A stretch of 41,396 nt of DNA from Sphingomonadales bacterium (GCA_009993585.1 JAACTG010000119.1:1-41396), one strand, 5' to 3'. Shown: positions 27,121-36,214, counted from the first letter of the stretch. Notes: generated from the sequence alone by a model not told the origin. Program-made: numbers and translations.

Positions 27121-27996
27121 TCAGAATGCGAACTCGGTGACGATCGGGACATGATCCGACGGCTTGCCCCAGCCGCGGCATGGTTCGTGGACGGTATGGC
27201 TGACCGCCTTGCCGGCAAGGTCAGGGGTCACCCACATATGGTCGAGCCGGCGGCCGCGGTCCGATTCGCTCCAGTCGCGCGCGCGATAGCTCCACCAGGT
27301 GAACAGCCGATCGGGGGCGGGGACGAATTCGCGCCCGACATCGATCCACTGGCCCGCGGCCTTGAGCCGGTCGAACAGCTCGATTTCGATCGTGGTGTGG
27401 CTCACCGTCTTGAGCAGCTGCTTATGGCTCCAGACGTCGCTTTCGAGCGGGGCGACGTTGAAATCGCCGGTCAGGATCGTGGGACAATCGAGCGACCCCG
27501 ACCAGTTGATCATGCGTTCGAGAAAATCGAGCTTCTGGCCGAACTTGGGATTGACCGAACGATCGGCGATTTCGCCGCCCGCTGGCACATAGACGTTTTC
27601 GATGCGCACGCCGTTATCGAGCGCGACGCCGATATGGCGCGCTTCCTTGTTTGCCTGCCAGTCGAGGCGGTTGTCCTCGCGAATCGGGATGCGGCTGACG
27701 ATCGCGACGCCGTGATGCATCGGCTGGCCGTGGAGAATGATGTGGTTGTAGCCGAGCTGGCGAAAGGCGCCCTCGGGAAACTGCTCATCGACGACCTTGG
27801 TTTCCTGCAGGCACAGGACGTCGGGTTTGTGCTCGCGCAGGAATCGTTCGACGATTTCGATGCGGAAACGGACCGAATTGATGTTCCAGGATGCGATGCT
27901 GACGGTTTGCGATGATGCGGAAATGGGATTGGCTTTCTCTGGCAGGCGGTTCGCTCCGGCCCTAGCCACCGGCTCGGGCCAACGCAAATTTTTCAC
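27121..27996 (-). CDS. xth: exodeoxyribonuclease III / AP endonuclease
   Basis: A 291-aa (or slightly shorter) Mg-dependent nuclease for base-excision repair. Motifs in order: ASWNINSVR, LQETK (metal Glu), YVPAGGE, LTGDFN (catalytic Asp/Asn), RLDHMW and the final PSDHVP His/Asp pair. All catalytic residues are present. The start is uncertain: GTG 27996 gives about 30 residues before the conserved IASWNIN, no good ribosome site precedes it, and no ATG or GTG lies between it and the core. The gene ends 16 bp before the ribA ATG, so xth, ribA and the hydrolase form one unit. Confidence 0.92.
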   Translation of the reverse strand: MKNLRWPEPVARAGANRLPEKANPISASSQTVSIASWNINSVRFRIEIVERFLREHKPDVLCLQETKVVDEQFPEGAFRQLGYNHIILHGQPMHHGVAIVSRIPIREDNRLDWQANKEARHIGVALDNGVRIENVYVPAGGEIADRSVNPKFGQKLDFLERMINWSGSLDCPTILTGDFNVAPLESDVWSHKQLLKTVSHTTIEIELFDRLKAAGQWIDVGREFVPAPDRLFTWWSYRARDWSESDRGRRLDHMWVTPDLAGKAVSHTVHEPCRGWGKPSDHVPIVTEFAF

Positions 27997-28023
27997 GGAA
28001 TGGAACGGGCCGCGCTTGGGCCC

Positions 28024-28065
28024 AGAATACGAAAACCCTCGCTCCGGGGGCGGTGGAGCGAGGGT
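28024..28065 (-). terminator. Rho-independent terminator after lolA
   Basis: A perfect 11-bp stem (28035-28045 with 28055-28065, loop of 9) is followed, on the minus strand, by TTTTCGTATTCT. It lies 164 bp after the lolA stop; the stretch between the two (28066-28228) shows no credible gene. Confidence 0.85.
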
Positions 28066-28228
28066 CCGTATCAGCGTTCGTCACGCTTACTCGAAGCCGC
28101 GGATCCGCATGGGGTAACAGGGGGAAATCCCGCTACGGTCCTTTTGGCGGCTTCTGATGTTGGTTTACGCCTGTAATCCTGTCGCGAGCATGAACGGGTG
28201 CAGCCATAATCCGACAGGCTGTGCCCGG

Positions 28229-28870
28229 TTAGCGTCCACGCGTTTTCTTGCGCGGGTCGGTCCACCTAAAACTGCTGTCCGACACCGCGACGTTGAACTT
28301 CTGCTTGCTCAAACGGATGCTGGTCCGGTTGTTCTGCGAATCGAGCGCGACCCAGCCGCGCAGCATCAGTCCGCCCGGGGCCGACGCCTGTTTGACGAAC
28401 ACCATGTTGATGACGCCATATTCGGGGCGGTTGGGGTCCTTGACCTCGATGCTGACGACGCCGGGATCGCCGGTCTCGACGATTTTGCCATAGCGCGACA
28501 GGTCACGATTGGGGTCGAGCAGGACCGACAGCGGCGAATTCTTGATCGGCCAGCGCTGGACCTGTTTGACCTCGTAATCGATCATCGTCAGCGCCTTGCC
28601 GTCGGCCACGATCAGCATCGGCACGTCGTTATTATACGAAAAACGGATCTTGCCCGGCTTTTTGAGCAGGAGGTCGCCCGAGAAGGTCTGGCCCTTCCGG
28701 TCGGTCTGGGTGAAATCGGCGGTCATCGTATTGACCGCCTTGAGGTGCGCCTGGACCATTGCGAGCTGCGCAGCGGTCGCGCTGCCCTGCGCGACCGCCG
28801 GGACGGTGGTGACGAGGCCGAGCCCGGCGAGCGGTGCGGAAAATAGAGCGAGAGCGAAGGCTTTCTTCAT
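28229..28870 (-). CDS. lolA: outer-membrane lipoprotein carrier LolA
   Basis: A 213-aa periplasmic protein with a signal peptide (cut near AVAQ, about residue 28). The LolA fold is indicated by MTADFTQTDRKGQTFSGDL, the PGKIRFSYNND strand and the YEVKQVQRWPIKNSPL block. LolA takes lipoproteins from LolCDE and hands them to the outer membrane; Pal in this window would be a client. It is encoded 107 nt downstream of ftsK on the same strand. Confidence 0.93.
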   Translation of the reverse strand: MKKAFALALFSAPLAGLGLVTTVPAVAQGSATAAQLAMVQAHLKAVNTMTADFTQTDRKGQTFSGDLLLKKPGKIRFSYNNDVPMLIVADGKALTMIDYEVKQVQRWPIKNSPLSVLLDPNRDLSRYGKIVETGDPGVVSIEVKDPNRPEYGVINMVFVKQASAPGGLMLRGWVALDSQNNRTSIRLSKQKFNVAVSDSSFRWTDPRKKTRGR

Positions 28871-28977
28871 AGCATGTGACTTTCTGTCATGAATTCGTGC
28901 GCCGATATGGCGTTCCCCGCTTGAATGCGCACTGAACCCTTTTGTTTCCTCTCATTCACGCCTGCGCCCCTTGAAGG

Positions 28978-31287
28978 TCAGAGCGGCTGGCCGTTCTGGT
29001 CGACCAGCACATCGCGGCGGCCGACATGGTTGGGGGCGCTGACCAGCCCTTCCTCTTCCATCCGCTCGATCAGGCGCGCGGCGTTGTTATAGCCGATGCG
29101 CAGCTGTCGCTGCAGCCAGCTGGTCGACGCCTTCTGGCTGTCGAACACGACCTGGCACGCCTTGCGATAGAGCCGGCCTTCGGGGGTGTCGTCGCCCGCC
29201 GGAGCGCCTTCGAGCGCGAAGCCCCCATCTTCGGGTTCCTCGGTCACTTCCATGACGAATTCGGGACGGCCCTGTTCGCGCCAGTGATCGGCGACGCGGC
29301 GCACCTCGTCGTCGCTGACAAAGGGGCCGTGGACGCGCTTAAGGCCCTTGCCGCCGGGCATGTAGAGCATGTCGCCCTTGCCGAGCAGCTGTTCGGCGCC
29401 CGCTTCGCCCAGGATCGTGCGCGAATCGATCTTCGAGGTGACGTGGAAGCTGATCCTGGTCGGCAGGTTGGCCTTGATCACCCCGGTGATGACGTCGACC
29501 GACGGGCGCTGCGTCGCCATGATCAGGTGGATGCCCGCCGCGCGCGCCTTTTGCGCGAGCCGCTGGATCAGGAACTCGACCTCTTTTCCTGCGGTCATCA
29601 TCAAATCGGCGAGCTCGTCGACGATCACGACGATCTGCGGCAGCGGGCGGAAATCGAGTTGCTCCTCCTCGTATACCGGCTGGCCGGTATCGGCGTCATA
29701 GCCCGTCTGGACGCGTCGCCCGAGCGGCTTGCCCTTGGCCAACGCGCCGCGCACCTTTTCGTTGAAGCTGGCAAGGTTGCGGACCGAGATGCCCGACATC
29801 ATGCGATAGCGGTCCTCCATCTGCTCGACCGCCCATTTGAGCGCACGCACCGCCTTTTGCGGTTCGGTGACGACGGGGGCGAGAAGGTGCGGGATATTCT
29901 CGTACGCCGACAGTTCGAGCATCTTGGGATCGATCAGGATCATGCGGCATTCGTCGGGAGTCAGGCGATAGAGCAACGACACCAGCATCGCGTTGAGGCC
30001 GACCGACTTGCCCGAACCGGTGGTGCCGGCGACGAGCAAATGCGGCATCGGCGCAAGGTCGGCGATGACGGGATCGCCGCCGATGTCCTTGCCGAGGATC
30101 AGGGGCAGTGCGCCGTCGTTGGCGGCAAAGGCGTCGGACACGATCATCTCGTGCAGCACGACGGGGTCGCGATGGGCGTTGGGTAGCTCGATCCCGATGA
30201 CGGTGCGTCCGGGGATCGGCGCGATGCGCGCCGACAGCGCCGACATGTTGCGCGCGATATCCTCGGCCAGGTTGGCGACGCGACTCGCCTTGGTCCCGGG
30301 CGCGGGCTCGAGTTCGTACATGGTGACCACCGGGCCGGGGCGGACGGCGACGATCTCTCCCTTGACCGAGAAGTCCTCGAGCACCGATTCGAGCAAACGC
30401 GCATTGCGTTCGAGCGCGGCCTTGTCGATCGCCTGGCCCGATTTCTCGGGGGCGGGAGTGAGCAGGTCCGGTTGCGGTAGCGCGTAGTTGGAGAACATGT
30501 CCGACTGCAGCGGCGCCGGCTTGCGCGCGCCCGCTGCCGGGCTGGCGGCGGGATCGGCGATCGCAGGCGGCGGGCGGCGGTCGGGCTTGGCCTCCTTGCG
30601 CGGCAGGATCGCGCGCTCCTTGACCGGCTCGTCATGCTCCTGTGTGCCGGGCAAGACGACGCGACCGCTATCCTCCCTGGCGCGCGGGAATGCGGGTAGC
30701 GCGAACGGCGATCGGGTCAGCCGCAGGCTGCGGTACCAGGTGACGATCCCTGCAGGCAGCAGCACGATAATCGCGCCGGCGACGATCCATTTCGCGATCC
30801 CACCCGTCATGTCCGCCAGCAGGGCGATGCCGCTGGCGATCGCATAGCCGGCGACGCCGCCGCGGCCGGCGGGCAGTGCCCAGCCCGATCCGCTGCCCTG
30901 GGCTAGCGCGAGCGCGGTTCCAGCCCCGACGATGCCGATCAGCGCGACGCTCAGCTGGCGCTTCCAATATGGCTGTGGCGTCCCGTTCCATAACCGCACC
31001 GCCATCACCGCCAGCAGCGGCACTAGCAACACCGCCGCAGCGCCGACGAGCGTGTAGAGGGCATCTGCCGCATAGGCGCCCCAGCTGCCCGCCCAATTGC
31101 CGGTGCCATCACCCGCCGCCGTCGAAAACGACCGATCGCTCGAGCGATGGGTGACGAGCGCGACGCCCAGGAAAACGGTGACCGCGCCGAGCACCAGCCC
31201 GCCGAGCAACGTGCCCGAACGCGCGAGGCTTTCGCGAAAAATGACCCGCCATTCGCTGTTTTGTCGGGCGCTTGCGCGGCTCGCCAT
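28978..31287 (-). CDS. ftsK: DNA translocase FtsK
   Basis: A 769-aa septal DNA pump. The N-terminus has four membrane segments (about 22-45, 70-95, 110-130 and 150-180), then a Pro/Ala-rich linker (about 190-290) much shorter than in E. coli, a RecA-type motor with Walker A GTTGSGKS (Lys427) and Walker B in VVIVDELADLM, and the C-terminal gamma winged helix (about 700-765, LQRQLRIGYNNAARLIERMEEEG) that reads KOPS-type sites. It clears chromosome dimers from the septum together with XerCD. The ATG follows AGGACAG. lolA lies immediately downstream. Confidence 0.96.
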   Translation of the reverse strand: MASRASARQNSEWRVIFRESLARSGTLLGGLVLGAVTVFLGVALVTHRSSDRSFSTAAGDGTGNWAGSWGAYAADALYTLVGAAAVLLVPLLAVMAVRLWNGTPQPYWKRQLSVALIGIVGAGTALALAQGSGSGWALPAGRGGVAGYAIASGIALLADMTGGIAKWIVAGAIIVLLPAGIVTWYRSLRLTRSPFALPAFPRAREDSGRVVLPGTQEHDEPVKERAILPRKEAKPDRRPPPAIADPAASPAAGARKPAPLQSDMFSNYALPQPDLLTPAPEKSGQAIDKAALERNARLLESVLEDFSVKGEIVAVRPGPVVTMYELEPAPGTKASRVANLAEDIARNMSALSARIAPIPGRTVIGIELPNAHRDPVVLHEMIVSDAFAANDGALPLILGKDIGGDPVIADLAPMPHLLVAGTTGSGKSVGLNAMLVSLLYRLTPDECRMILIDPKMLELSAYENIPHLLAPVVTEPQKAVRALKWAVEQMEDRYRMMSGISVRNLASFNEKVRGALAKGKPLGRRVQTGYDADTGQPVYEEEQLDFRPLPQIVVIVDELADLMMTAGKEVEFLIQRLAQKARAAGIHLIMATQRPSVDVITGVIKANLPTRISFHVTSKIDSRTILGEAGAEQLLGKGDMLYMPGGKGLKRVHGPFVSDDEVRRVADHWREQGRPEFVMEVTEEPEDGGFALEGAPAGDDTPEGRLYRKACQVVFDSQKASTSWLQRQLRIGYNNAARLIERMEEEGLVSAPNHVGRRDVLVDQNGQPL

Positions 31288-31401
31288 GATGCTGTCCTGT
31301 TTCCCCGTGGCGGGCGAGGGGCCCGCTATCCATCGCTCGTCTTTACCATGAATCCGCGCGCATGCACGGTCAAGCGATCCGCGACGGGAGAGGAGGGATC
31401 G

Positions 31402-32358
31402 TCAGGCCGATCGCCTGGTACCGGCGAAAGCGGGGGCAGAGCGTCTGCGGTGCTTGCTGCTGTAAAGCGAATCGTCAGCGGCGATGAACAATCGCTGCGG
31501 ATCGCGCGTGCCCTCGCGCGACGCAAAGGCGAGACCGACCGATACGCTCAGCCGCAGGAAATCGCCCTGCCAGGGAACCGGCGCCAGCAGGCTGCCGATC
31601 AGCGCATCGACTCCGTACTCCATCTCGCCGCGCGACCCCGACTGCGGCAACAGGACCGCAAACTCGTCGCCGCCGATCCGCGAAACCAGATGTGCGTGCG
31701 CGAAAGCGTTGCGCAGGCGCTTGGCAAAGGCGACCAGGCAAGCATCGCCCGCAGCATGGCCCCAGGAATCGTTGATCAGCTTGAAATTATCCATATCGAA
31801 CAGGATGATGGCATCGGTGCTCGCCGCCGAAGCTTCGTCGTTCGGCTGGTCGAGGAAGCGTTGAAAGCGCGTCCGGTTGGCGACGCCGGTGAGCGGGTCG
31901 TGCTCGGCCTGCGCGCGCAGCGCGTCCCATCGCGCGCGCTCGGCGGTGATGTCCTGCTTCATGCCGTAGAGCGTTTCGGCGCGCCCGTTCGATCCGCGCG
32001 TGGCGGCGGTGATCCGGATCCAGCGTTCGTCGCCATCGGGACGAACGATATGGGCGTCGAGCGCAAACCCGCTGCGCGTCGCGATCGCCTGCGCGCGCTT
32101 GCGTTCGAGCAGCTCGCGCGATTCCTCGCTGAACAGTTCGACGGTAGCGCGGCGATCGAGCGCGTCATCGCGCGACAGGCCGAAAATATCGAAAACGCCA
32201 TCGGTCCAGCTCAATCGCTCGCTGGCAAGGTCGCACGACCAGGCGCCCATCGGCACGAGCGCGGCGGCGTGCTCGTAAAGCCCGAGGCGTTCGGAGCAGT
32301 CGTCGTCGAACCCCCGCACATCGGCAGCAAAGGTGCTTTGTGCGGCCATCTGGTTCAT
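31402..32358 (-). CDS. PAS-GGDEF diguanylate cyclase
   Basis: A 318-aa cytosolic protein predicted to make cyclic di-GMP. Residues ~25-140 form a PAS domain with PAC (MGAWSCDLASERLSWTDGVF, ending YGMKQDITAERA). The GGDEF domain follows (about 145-305) with an intact GGDEF signature at 229-233. The RxxD inhibitory site that should lie five residues before it is absent (AHAH there), so product feedback by that site is not expected. There is no membrane segment, so the PAS domain should sense a cytosolic signal. A GGGGGG run 4 nt before the ATG fits a ribosome site. It lies 114 bp before ftsK on the same strand. Confidence 0.93.
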   Translation of the reverse strand: MNQMAAQSTFAADVRGFDDDCSERLGLYEHAAALVPMGAWSCDLASERLSWTDGVFDIFGLSRDDALDRRATVELFSEESRELLERKRAQAIATRSGFALDAHIVRPDGDERWIRITAATRGSNGRAETLYGMKQDITAERARWDALRAQAEHDPLTGVANRTRFQRFLDQPNDEASAASTDAIILFDMDNFKLINDSWGHAAGDACLVAFAKRLRNAFAHAHLVSRIGGDEFAVLLPQSGSRGEMEYGVDALIGSLLAPVPWQGDFLRLSVSVGLAFASREGTRDPQRLFIAADDSLYSSKHRRRSAPAFAGTRRSA

Positions 32359-32642
32359 CGTTTCCCCCCGGTGGTTACGCCCCGCTTCTGTTGGTCAGCT
32401 GGCCGAGCCTCATGGCCCTAGCATCGCGGAGTAAACGGCGCCTTTACAAGCGGCGGACGAATCGAGGGAGTCCCACAGGCTCGGCGCGAGGTTGGGCGGG
32501 CGAGGGGGCACGCTGCCGGGATGCACGCCGCGCACATGATCGGCATGGGGGACCCATGGCCCGATTTGGCAATATCCGCGGTTGTCCCGTCCTTGCTACG
32601 GCGCCACTGGTACACGCCGACGGCAATCGCTAAACCCCCGAC

Positions 32643-33872
32643 ATGACAGATCCCCACAGCAGCGACGTAATCATCTCGGGCGGCGGGCTCGTCGGCCAGA
32701 CGCTGGCGCTGGCGCTGGCGGCGCATGGCCTGACCAGCAGCATCGTCGATCCCGCCGATCCGGCCACGGTCATCGCCCCCGATTTCGACGGGCGCGCAAC
32801 CGCCATCGCCAGTGCGAGCCACCGGATGTTCGAAGCGATCGGGCTTGCCGATCGATTGCAGGGGCAGGGCTGTGCGATCGGGCAGATCTGGGTCAGCGAT
32901 GGTCTCAAGCCAGGAGAGCTCGATTTCGTGCCGCACGAGTACGACGGCGCGCTGGGCATCATGTACGAGAACCGCGACCTCCGGATCGCGCTGCGCGACG
33001 CGGTCGCAGCGAGCGAGGCAATCGCGCTCCACATGCCGGCGCGCTCGCTCGAGACGAAACGCGGGTCGCACGGGGTGACGATGAGGCTCGACAGCGGCGA
33101 CGTGCTCAGGGCGCCGCTGATGGTCGCGGCCGAGGGGCGGCGGTCGCCGACGCGCGAGGCGGCGGGACTGTCGGTGGCGAACTGGTCGTACGATCACAAG
33201 GCGATCATCGGCGGCATCGCGCACGCCCGGCCGCACGATCATATCGCCTATGAAATTTTCTATCCGACCGGCCCGTTTGCGCTGCTGCCGCTGCCCGACC
33301 TCGCCGATGGCCGCCATCGATCGGCGTTCGTGTGGTCGGTCAAAAGCGACGACGCACCTGGTTATCTCAAGCTGGGAGAGCGCGGTTTCGCCCGCGAACT
33401 CGAAAAACGCATGGGGGGACTGCTCGGAGCCGTCCACCTCATCGCTCCGCGCATGGCCTATCCGCTCGGCTATCATCGCAGCGCCAGGCTTACCGCCGAG
33501 CGGCTGGCGCTCGCGGGCGATGCCGCCCACGGCATCCACCCGATCGCGGGGCAGGGCTTCAACCTCGGCCTGCGCGATGTCGCCGCGCTGACCGAAGTGC
33601 TGGTCGACGGCGCACGGCTTGGTATGGATCTCGGCGATGCGCAGCTGATGGATCGCTACGAGCGCTGGCGCGGCCTCGATTCGCTGGCGGTAAGTGTCGC
33701 CACCGACAGCTTTACGCGCCTGTTCGGCATCCCCGGCAAGACCGCCTCGGCGGTGCGCCGCTTCGGGCTTGCCGCGGTGCAAAGGACGCCGCCGCTCAAA
33801 TCGCTGTTCATGGCCGAAGCGCGCGGCGAATCGGGCGACCTGCCCAAGTTGCTGACCGGGATGACGGTTTAG
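32643..33872 (+). CDS. UbiH/UbiF/COQ6-family FAD-dependent hydroxylase
   Basis: A 409-aa flavoprotein mono-oxygenase, probably one of the ring hydroxylases of ubiquinone synthesis. The FAD-binding Rossmann motif is SGGGLVG (12-18), the second FAD motif is LAGDAAHGIHPIAGQGFNLGLRD (around 290-312), and ATAIASASHRMFE is the family's conserved helix near the start. Which ring position it acts on (C1, C5 or C6) cannot be told from sequence. No clear Shine-Dalgarno precedes the ATG. The 284-bp gap to the GGDEF gene holds no gene or motif that I trust. It is convergent with the small membrane-protein gene, 16 bp apart. Confidence 0.92.
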   Translation: MTDPHSSDVIISGGGLVGQTLALALAAHGLTSSIVDPADPATVIAPDFDGRATAIASASHRMFEAIGLADRLQGQGCAIGQIWVSDGLKPGELDFVPHEYDGALGIMYENRDLRIALRDAVAASEAIALHMPARSLETKRGSHGVTMRLDSGDVLRAPLMVAAEGRRSPTREAAGLSVANWSYDHKAIIGGIAHARPHDHIAYEIFYPTGPFALLPLPDLADGRHRSAFVWSVKSDDAPGYLKLGERGFARELEKRMGGLLGAVHLIAPRMAYPLGYHRSARLTAERLALAGDAAHGIHPIAGQGFNLGLRDVAALTEVLVDGARLGMDLGDAQLMDRYERWRGLDSLAVSVATDSFTRLFGIPGKTASAVRRFGLAAVQRTPPLKSLFMAEARGESGDLPKLLTGMTV

Positions 33873-33888
33873 GCGGGGCGATCAGCCG

Positions 33889-34038
33889 CTATCGAAACAA
33901 CCACCAAATCAAGCCTGCGAAAGCTACGAATATCGCCATGATCATGCCTATGGCTGCTATCCATGCGGCAATGCGGCCATAGCGCTCGTCGATCCATTGG
34001 ATTGTGCCTTCAACGAAGCTCAGGAAAAAAGCTTCCAT
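33889..34038 (-). CDS. 49-aa single-pass membrane protein
   Basis: A short ORF of 49 residues: an amphipathic start MEAFFLSFVEGTIQWIDERYG, then a hydrophobic span (about 22-47, AAWIAAIGMIMAIFVAFAGL) ending IWWLFR and a stop. The ATG lies 8 nt after the stop of the Lon-domain gene, so it should be translated from the same message. There is no good Shine-Dalgarno; coupling to the gene before is likely. I do not recognise it. The Trp-Trp and Arg at the end look like a membrane-interface anchor. It could be a real small protein or the relic of a larger one; its place in the unit and its well-formed membrane segment favour a real gene. Confidence 0.65.
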   Translation of the reverse strand: MEAFFLSFVEGTIQWIDERYGRIAAWIAAIGMIMAIFVAFAGLIWWLFR

Positions 34039-34046
34039 CGGCCCGT

Positions 34047-34676
34047 CTATTGCAGTGTCACCAGCTTATCGTCGCCGTCGCGGCGGCCGAAGAACTGCAT
34101 CAGCTGGATCGCGAGATCGGTGCGCTCGCTCAGGCTCGAGGCTTCGAGCAGCGCCTGCTTGGCCGCCGAATCGAACGGCGCAATCTGCGCGATGCCGTTG
34201 ACCAGCGTCTGGTCGTCGAGGCTCGCGACCGAGGTCCAGTCGATGACATAGCCCTGGCTTTGCGCAAAGCGCCGCGCCTCGCGTTCGAGCGAGGCGCGCT
34301 CGACCGAGGCGAGTTCGCCGATGTCGGTATCAAGCGCCTCGATGTCGGCCTCGACGACACGATAGGGCGTGTCGCGGGTGACTTCGTTCGCCAGGCTGAA
34401 GCGCGCTTCGCCGGTCAGGACGATGTCGAATCCGCCATCAGCGAGCGCCTCGACCTCGGTGATCTTGCCGACGCAGCCGATGTCGAACAGCTCCGGGCAA
34501 TCGGGGTCGCGGTTGGTCATGCCGGTACGCGGCTGGATCATCCCGATCAGCCGATCGCTTGCCAGCGCCATCTCGACCATCGCGCGATAGCGCGGTTCGA
34601 AGATATGCAGCGGCAGTTGCAGGCCGGGAAACAGCACGGCCCCGGCCAGCGGGAAAATGGGGAGGCGGCGGATCAT
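34047..34676 (-). CDS. stand-alone Lon substrate-binding (LON N-terminal) domain protein
   Basis: A 209-aa protein consisting only of the N-terminal domain of Lon protease: RRLPIFPLAGAVLFPG at the start, LPLHIFEPRYRAM (about 21-33) and the GCVGKITEVEALADGG strand. The ATPase and protease parts are absent by nature, not by truncation, because this short form is widespread in alphaproteobacteria. It is usually found next to a TPR-thioredoxin, as here (10 nt after cnoX). A role in handling or marking damaged proteins is inferred from context only. Confidence 0.92.
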   Translation of the reverse strand: MIRRLPIFPLAGAVLFPGLQLPLHIFEPRYRAMVEMALASDRLIGMIQPRTGMTNRDPDCPELFDIGCVGKITEVEALADGGFDIVLTGEARFSLANEVTRDTPYRVVEADIEALDTDIGELASVERASLEREARRFAQSQGYVIDWTSVASLDDQTLVNGIAQIAPFDSAAKQALLEASSLSERTDLAIQLMQFFGRRDGDDKLVTLQ

Positions 34677-34686
34677 GCGCGCGGGG

Positions 34687-35601
34687 TCATCCGAACAGGA
34701 TCGCCGACAGGCGCCGCCGCTGCGTCGCCACCCAGGCGTCTTCTAAACCGATCGCCTGGAACAGCTCGAGTAGCTTGGTCTTGGCCGCCGCCTCGTTCCA
34801 TTCGCGATCGGCCTCGATGATGGCAAACAGATTGTCGGCAGCGGCATCGCGTTCGCCAGACGCGACCTGCGCGACCGCGAGGTCGTAACGCGCTTGGTAA
34901 TCGTCGGGGTCCGCGTCGGACTTGGCTTGCAGTGCCGCCATTTCGCCCTCGTCTGGCTTGGCGGCGGCAATCGCGATCGCGGCGCGCGCGCGCGCGATAG
35001 CGGCATCGTCGGCCAGCGTTTCGGGCAATCCGTCGAGCACCGCCGATGCCGCGTCGGCCTGGCCGTCGGCGGATAATGCGCGGGCAAGGCCGCCTTGCGC
35101 GTCGGCATTATCCGGGGCGAGCTCGACGATCTGGCTGAAGATGCCTATCGCGCGCTGGCTGTCGCCGCCTGCAAGGACGTCTTCAGCCATTGCCAACAGA
35201 GGGGCGACATCCTGTTCGGGCTCGGCAGAGGCGCCGTTAGCGAGCGGAAGCTTGGCGATCAGCTCGTCGAGCAGCGCCTTGAGCTGGCTCTCGCTGCGCG
35301 CCGACGTCAGATCGGCGACCGGCTGGCCCTGGAACATGGCATAGACCGTCGGGATCGACCGCACCTGGAACTGGGCGGCGATGAACTTTTCCTCGTCGAC
35401 GTCGATCTTTTCGAGGATGACGCCCTTGTCGGCATAGTCGGCGGCGACCTTTTCGAGCATCGGCGCCATCGCCTTGCACGGCCCGCACCATTCGGCGTGG
35501 AAATCGAGGATGACGAGCGACGTCATCGACGGTTCGACGACATTCTTGCGGAATGCATCGACCGCCTTCTGCTCCTCGATATTCAGCCCCATGGTCGCCA
35601 C
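34687..35601 (-). CDS. cnoX: thioredoxin-TPR co-chaperone CnoX (YbbN-like)
   Basis: A 304-aa chaperedoxin. Residues 1-115 form a thioredoxin domain with an intact WCGPC site (Cys39, Cys42); the C-terminal ~180 residues are TPR repeats (for example AIGIFSQIVELAPDNADAQG). In E. coli CnoX the active site has lost a Cys and the protein acts as a holdase under bleach stress; here both Cys remain, so redox activity is expected as well. The start is GTG 35601, because CAGGAG lies 6 nt upstream; the ATG at 35592 is 15 nt away from that site. The gene leads a unit with the Lon N-domain gene and a 49-aa membrane protein. Confidence 0.93.
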   Translation of the reverse strand: MATMGLNIEEQKAVDAFRKNVVEPSMTSLVILDFHAEWCGPCKAMAPMLEKVAADYADKGVILEKIDVDEEKFIAAQFQVRSIPTVYAMFQGQPVADLTSARSESQLKALLDELIAKLPLANGASAEPEQDVAPLLAMAEDVLAGGDSQRAIGIFSQIVELAPDNADAQGGLARALSADGQADAASAVLDGLPETLADDAAIARARAAIAIAAAKPDEGEMAALQAKSDADPDDYQARYDLAVAQVASGERDAAADNLFAIIEADREWNEAAAKTKLLELFQAIGLEDAWVATQRRRLSAILFG

Positions 35602-35770
35602 GTCGATCTCCTGTTTTTTTCCAATTCGTCGCCGGCATCGATCGCGATGCGGCGGGTTTTTCGCCAGCTCTACCTATGTGGGAAATCACAGCGCGATGCC
35701 AAGCCCCCTAAAAACCGGCGAACGGGGCTTGCCGCCTCTAGGATTCGATGCTAGCTGCCCGCTCCACCCG

Positions 35771-35799
35771 ACCGGTCCATCCTTAGAGACAGGACCGGT
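35771..35799. repeat. inverted repeat just upstream of tRNA-Gly
   Basis: ACCGGTCC (35771-35778) and GGACCGGT (35792-35799) form a perfect 8-bp stem with a 13-nt loop, ending 11 bp before the tRNA. Another 8-bp pair (CAAGCCCC 35700-35707, GGGGCTTG 35724-35731) lies further upstream. No function is clear. Confidence 0.7.
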
Positions 35800-35810
35800 G
35801 TGGCGCCAGA

Positions 35811-35885
35811 GCGGGCGTAGCTCAGGGGTAGAGCACAACCTTGCCAAGGTTGGGGTCGAGGGTTCGAATCCCTTCGCCCGCTCCA
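35811..35885 (+). tRNA. tRNA-Gly (anticodon GCC)
   Basis: A cloverleaf is readable by eye: acceptor GCGGGCG (35811-35817) pairs with CGCCCGC (35875-35881), the anticodon loop is CTTGCCAAG with GCC at 35843-35845, the T loop is GGTTCGAATCC, and 3' CCA is encoded (35883-35885). A TTTT run follows at once. It decodes GGC/GGU. Confidence 0.97.
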
Positions 35886-36068
35886 GTTTTCAAATGAATC
35901 TATGATTATCAGCCCGTTGCGGGCCTGACCCGAGCGTGGCTTAAAAGTCGCACTTCGGGCGCCGGCGGGGGCGATCAGGCTTTGCCTGCCCGTCTCACCT
36001 TCCCCGGCTATTCGCTAGCCAAGCGCTCGTCAGGGCGCGGCGCCATACCGATCCCATTTTTTGCAATA

Positions 36069-36103
36069 TACTGAAACCAATCAGTAAAACCCCGTCGTGA
36101 CGG
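36069..36103. promoter_or_regulatory. two palindromes, candidate operator
   Basis: TACTGA-AACCAA-TCAGTA (36069-36086) is a perfect 18-bp inverted repeat with 6-bp arms. CCGTC-GT-GACGG (36092-36103) follows 5 bp later. They lie about 145-175 bp upstream of the rpfF-like ATG. The symmetry suits a dimeric regulator; none is encoded nearby. Confidence 0.5.
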
Positions 36104-36214
36104 TGAACGTAACATCGTTTCGGTTGCTCGATTTTGGTACGGTCCGATCCCGGGACAATAGGCTGGCGCAAGCGTTAACGAATTGGCTTTGAAACGGGAC
36201 TCCTGCGTGTAATA

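Noticed and set aside
26034-27140. 368-aa frame opposite ribA (and a similar one at 37448-39178 opposite the GGDEF-EAL gene)
   Set aside because: Both mirror well-supported genes and have shadow-like composition.
28066-28228. Possible small gene or RNA between lolA and its terminator
   Set aside because: The 64-aa minus-strand frame (28071-28265) starts inside lolA and has no motif or ribosome site; I see only a long 3' untranslated stretch.
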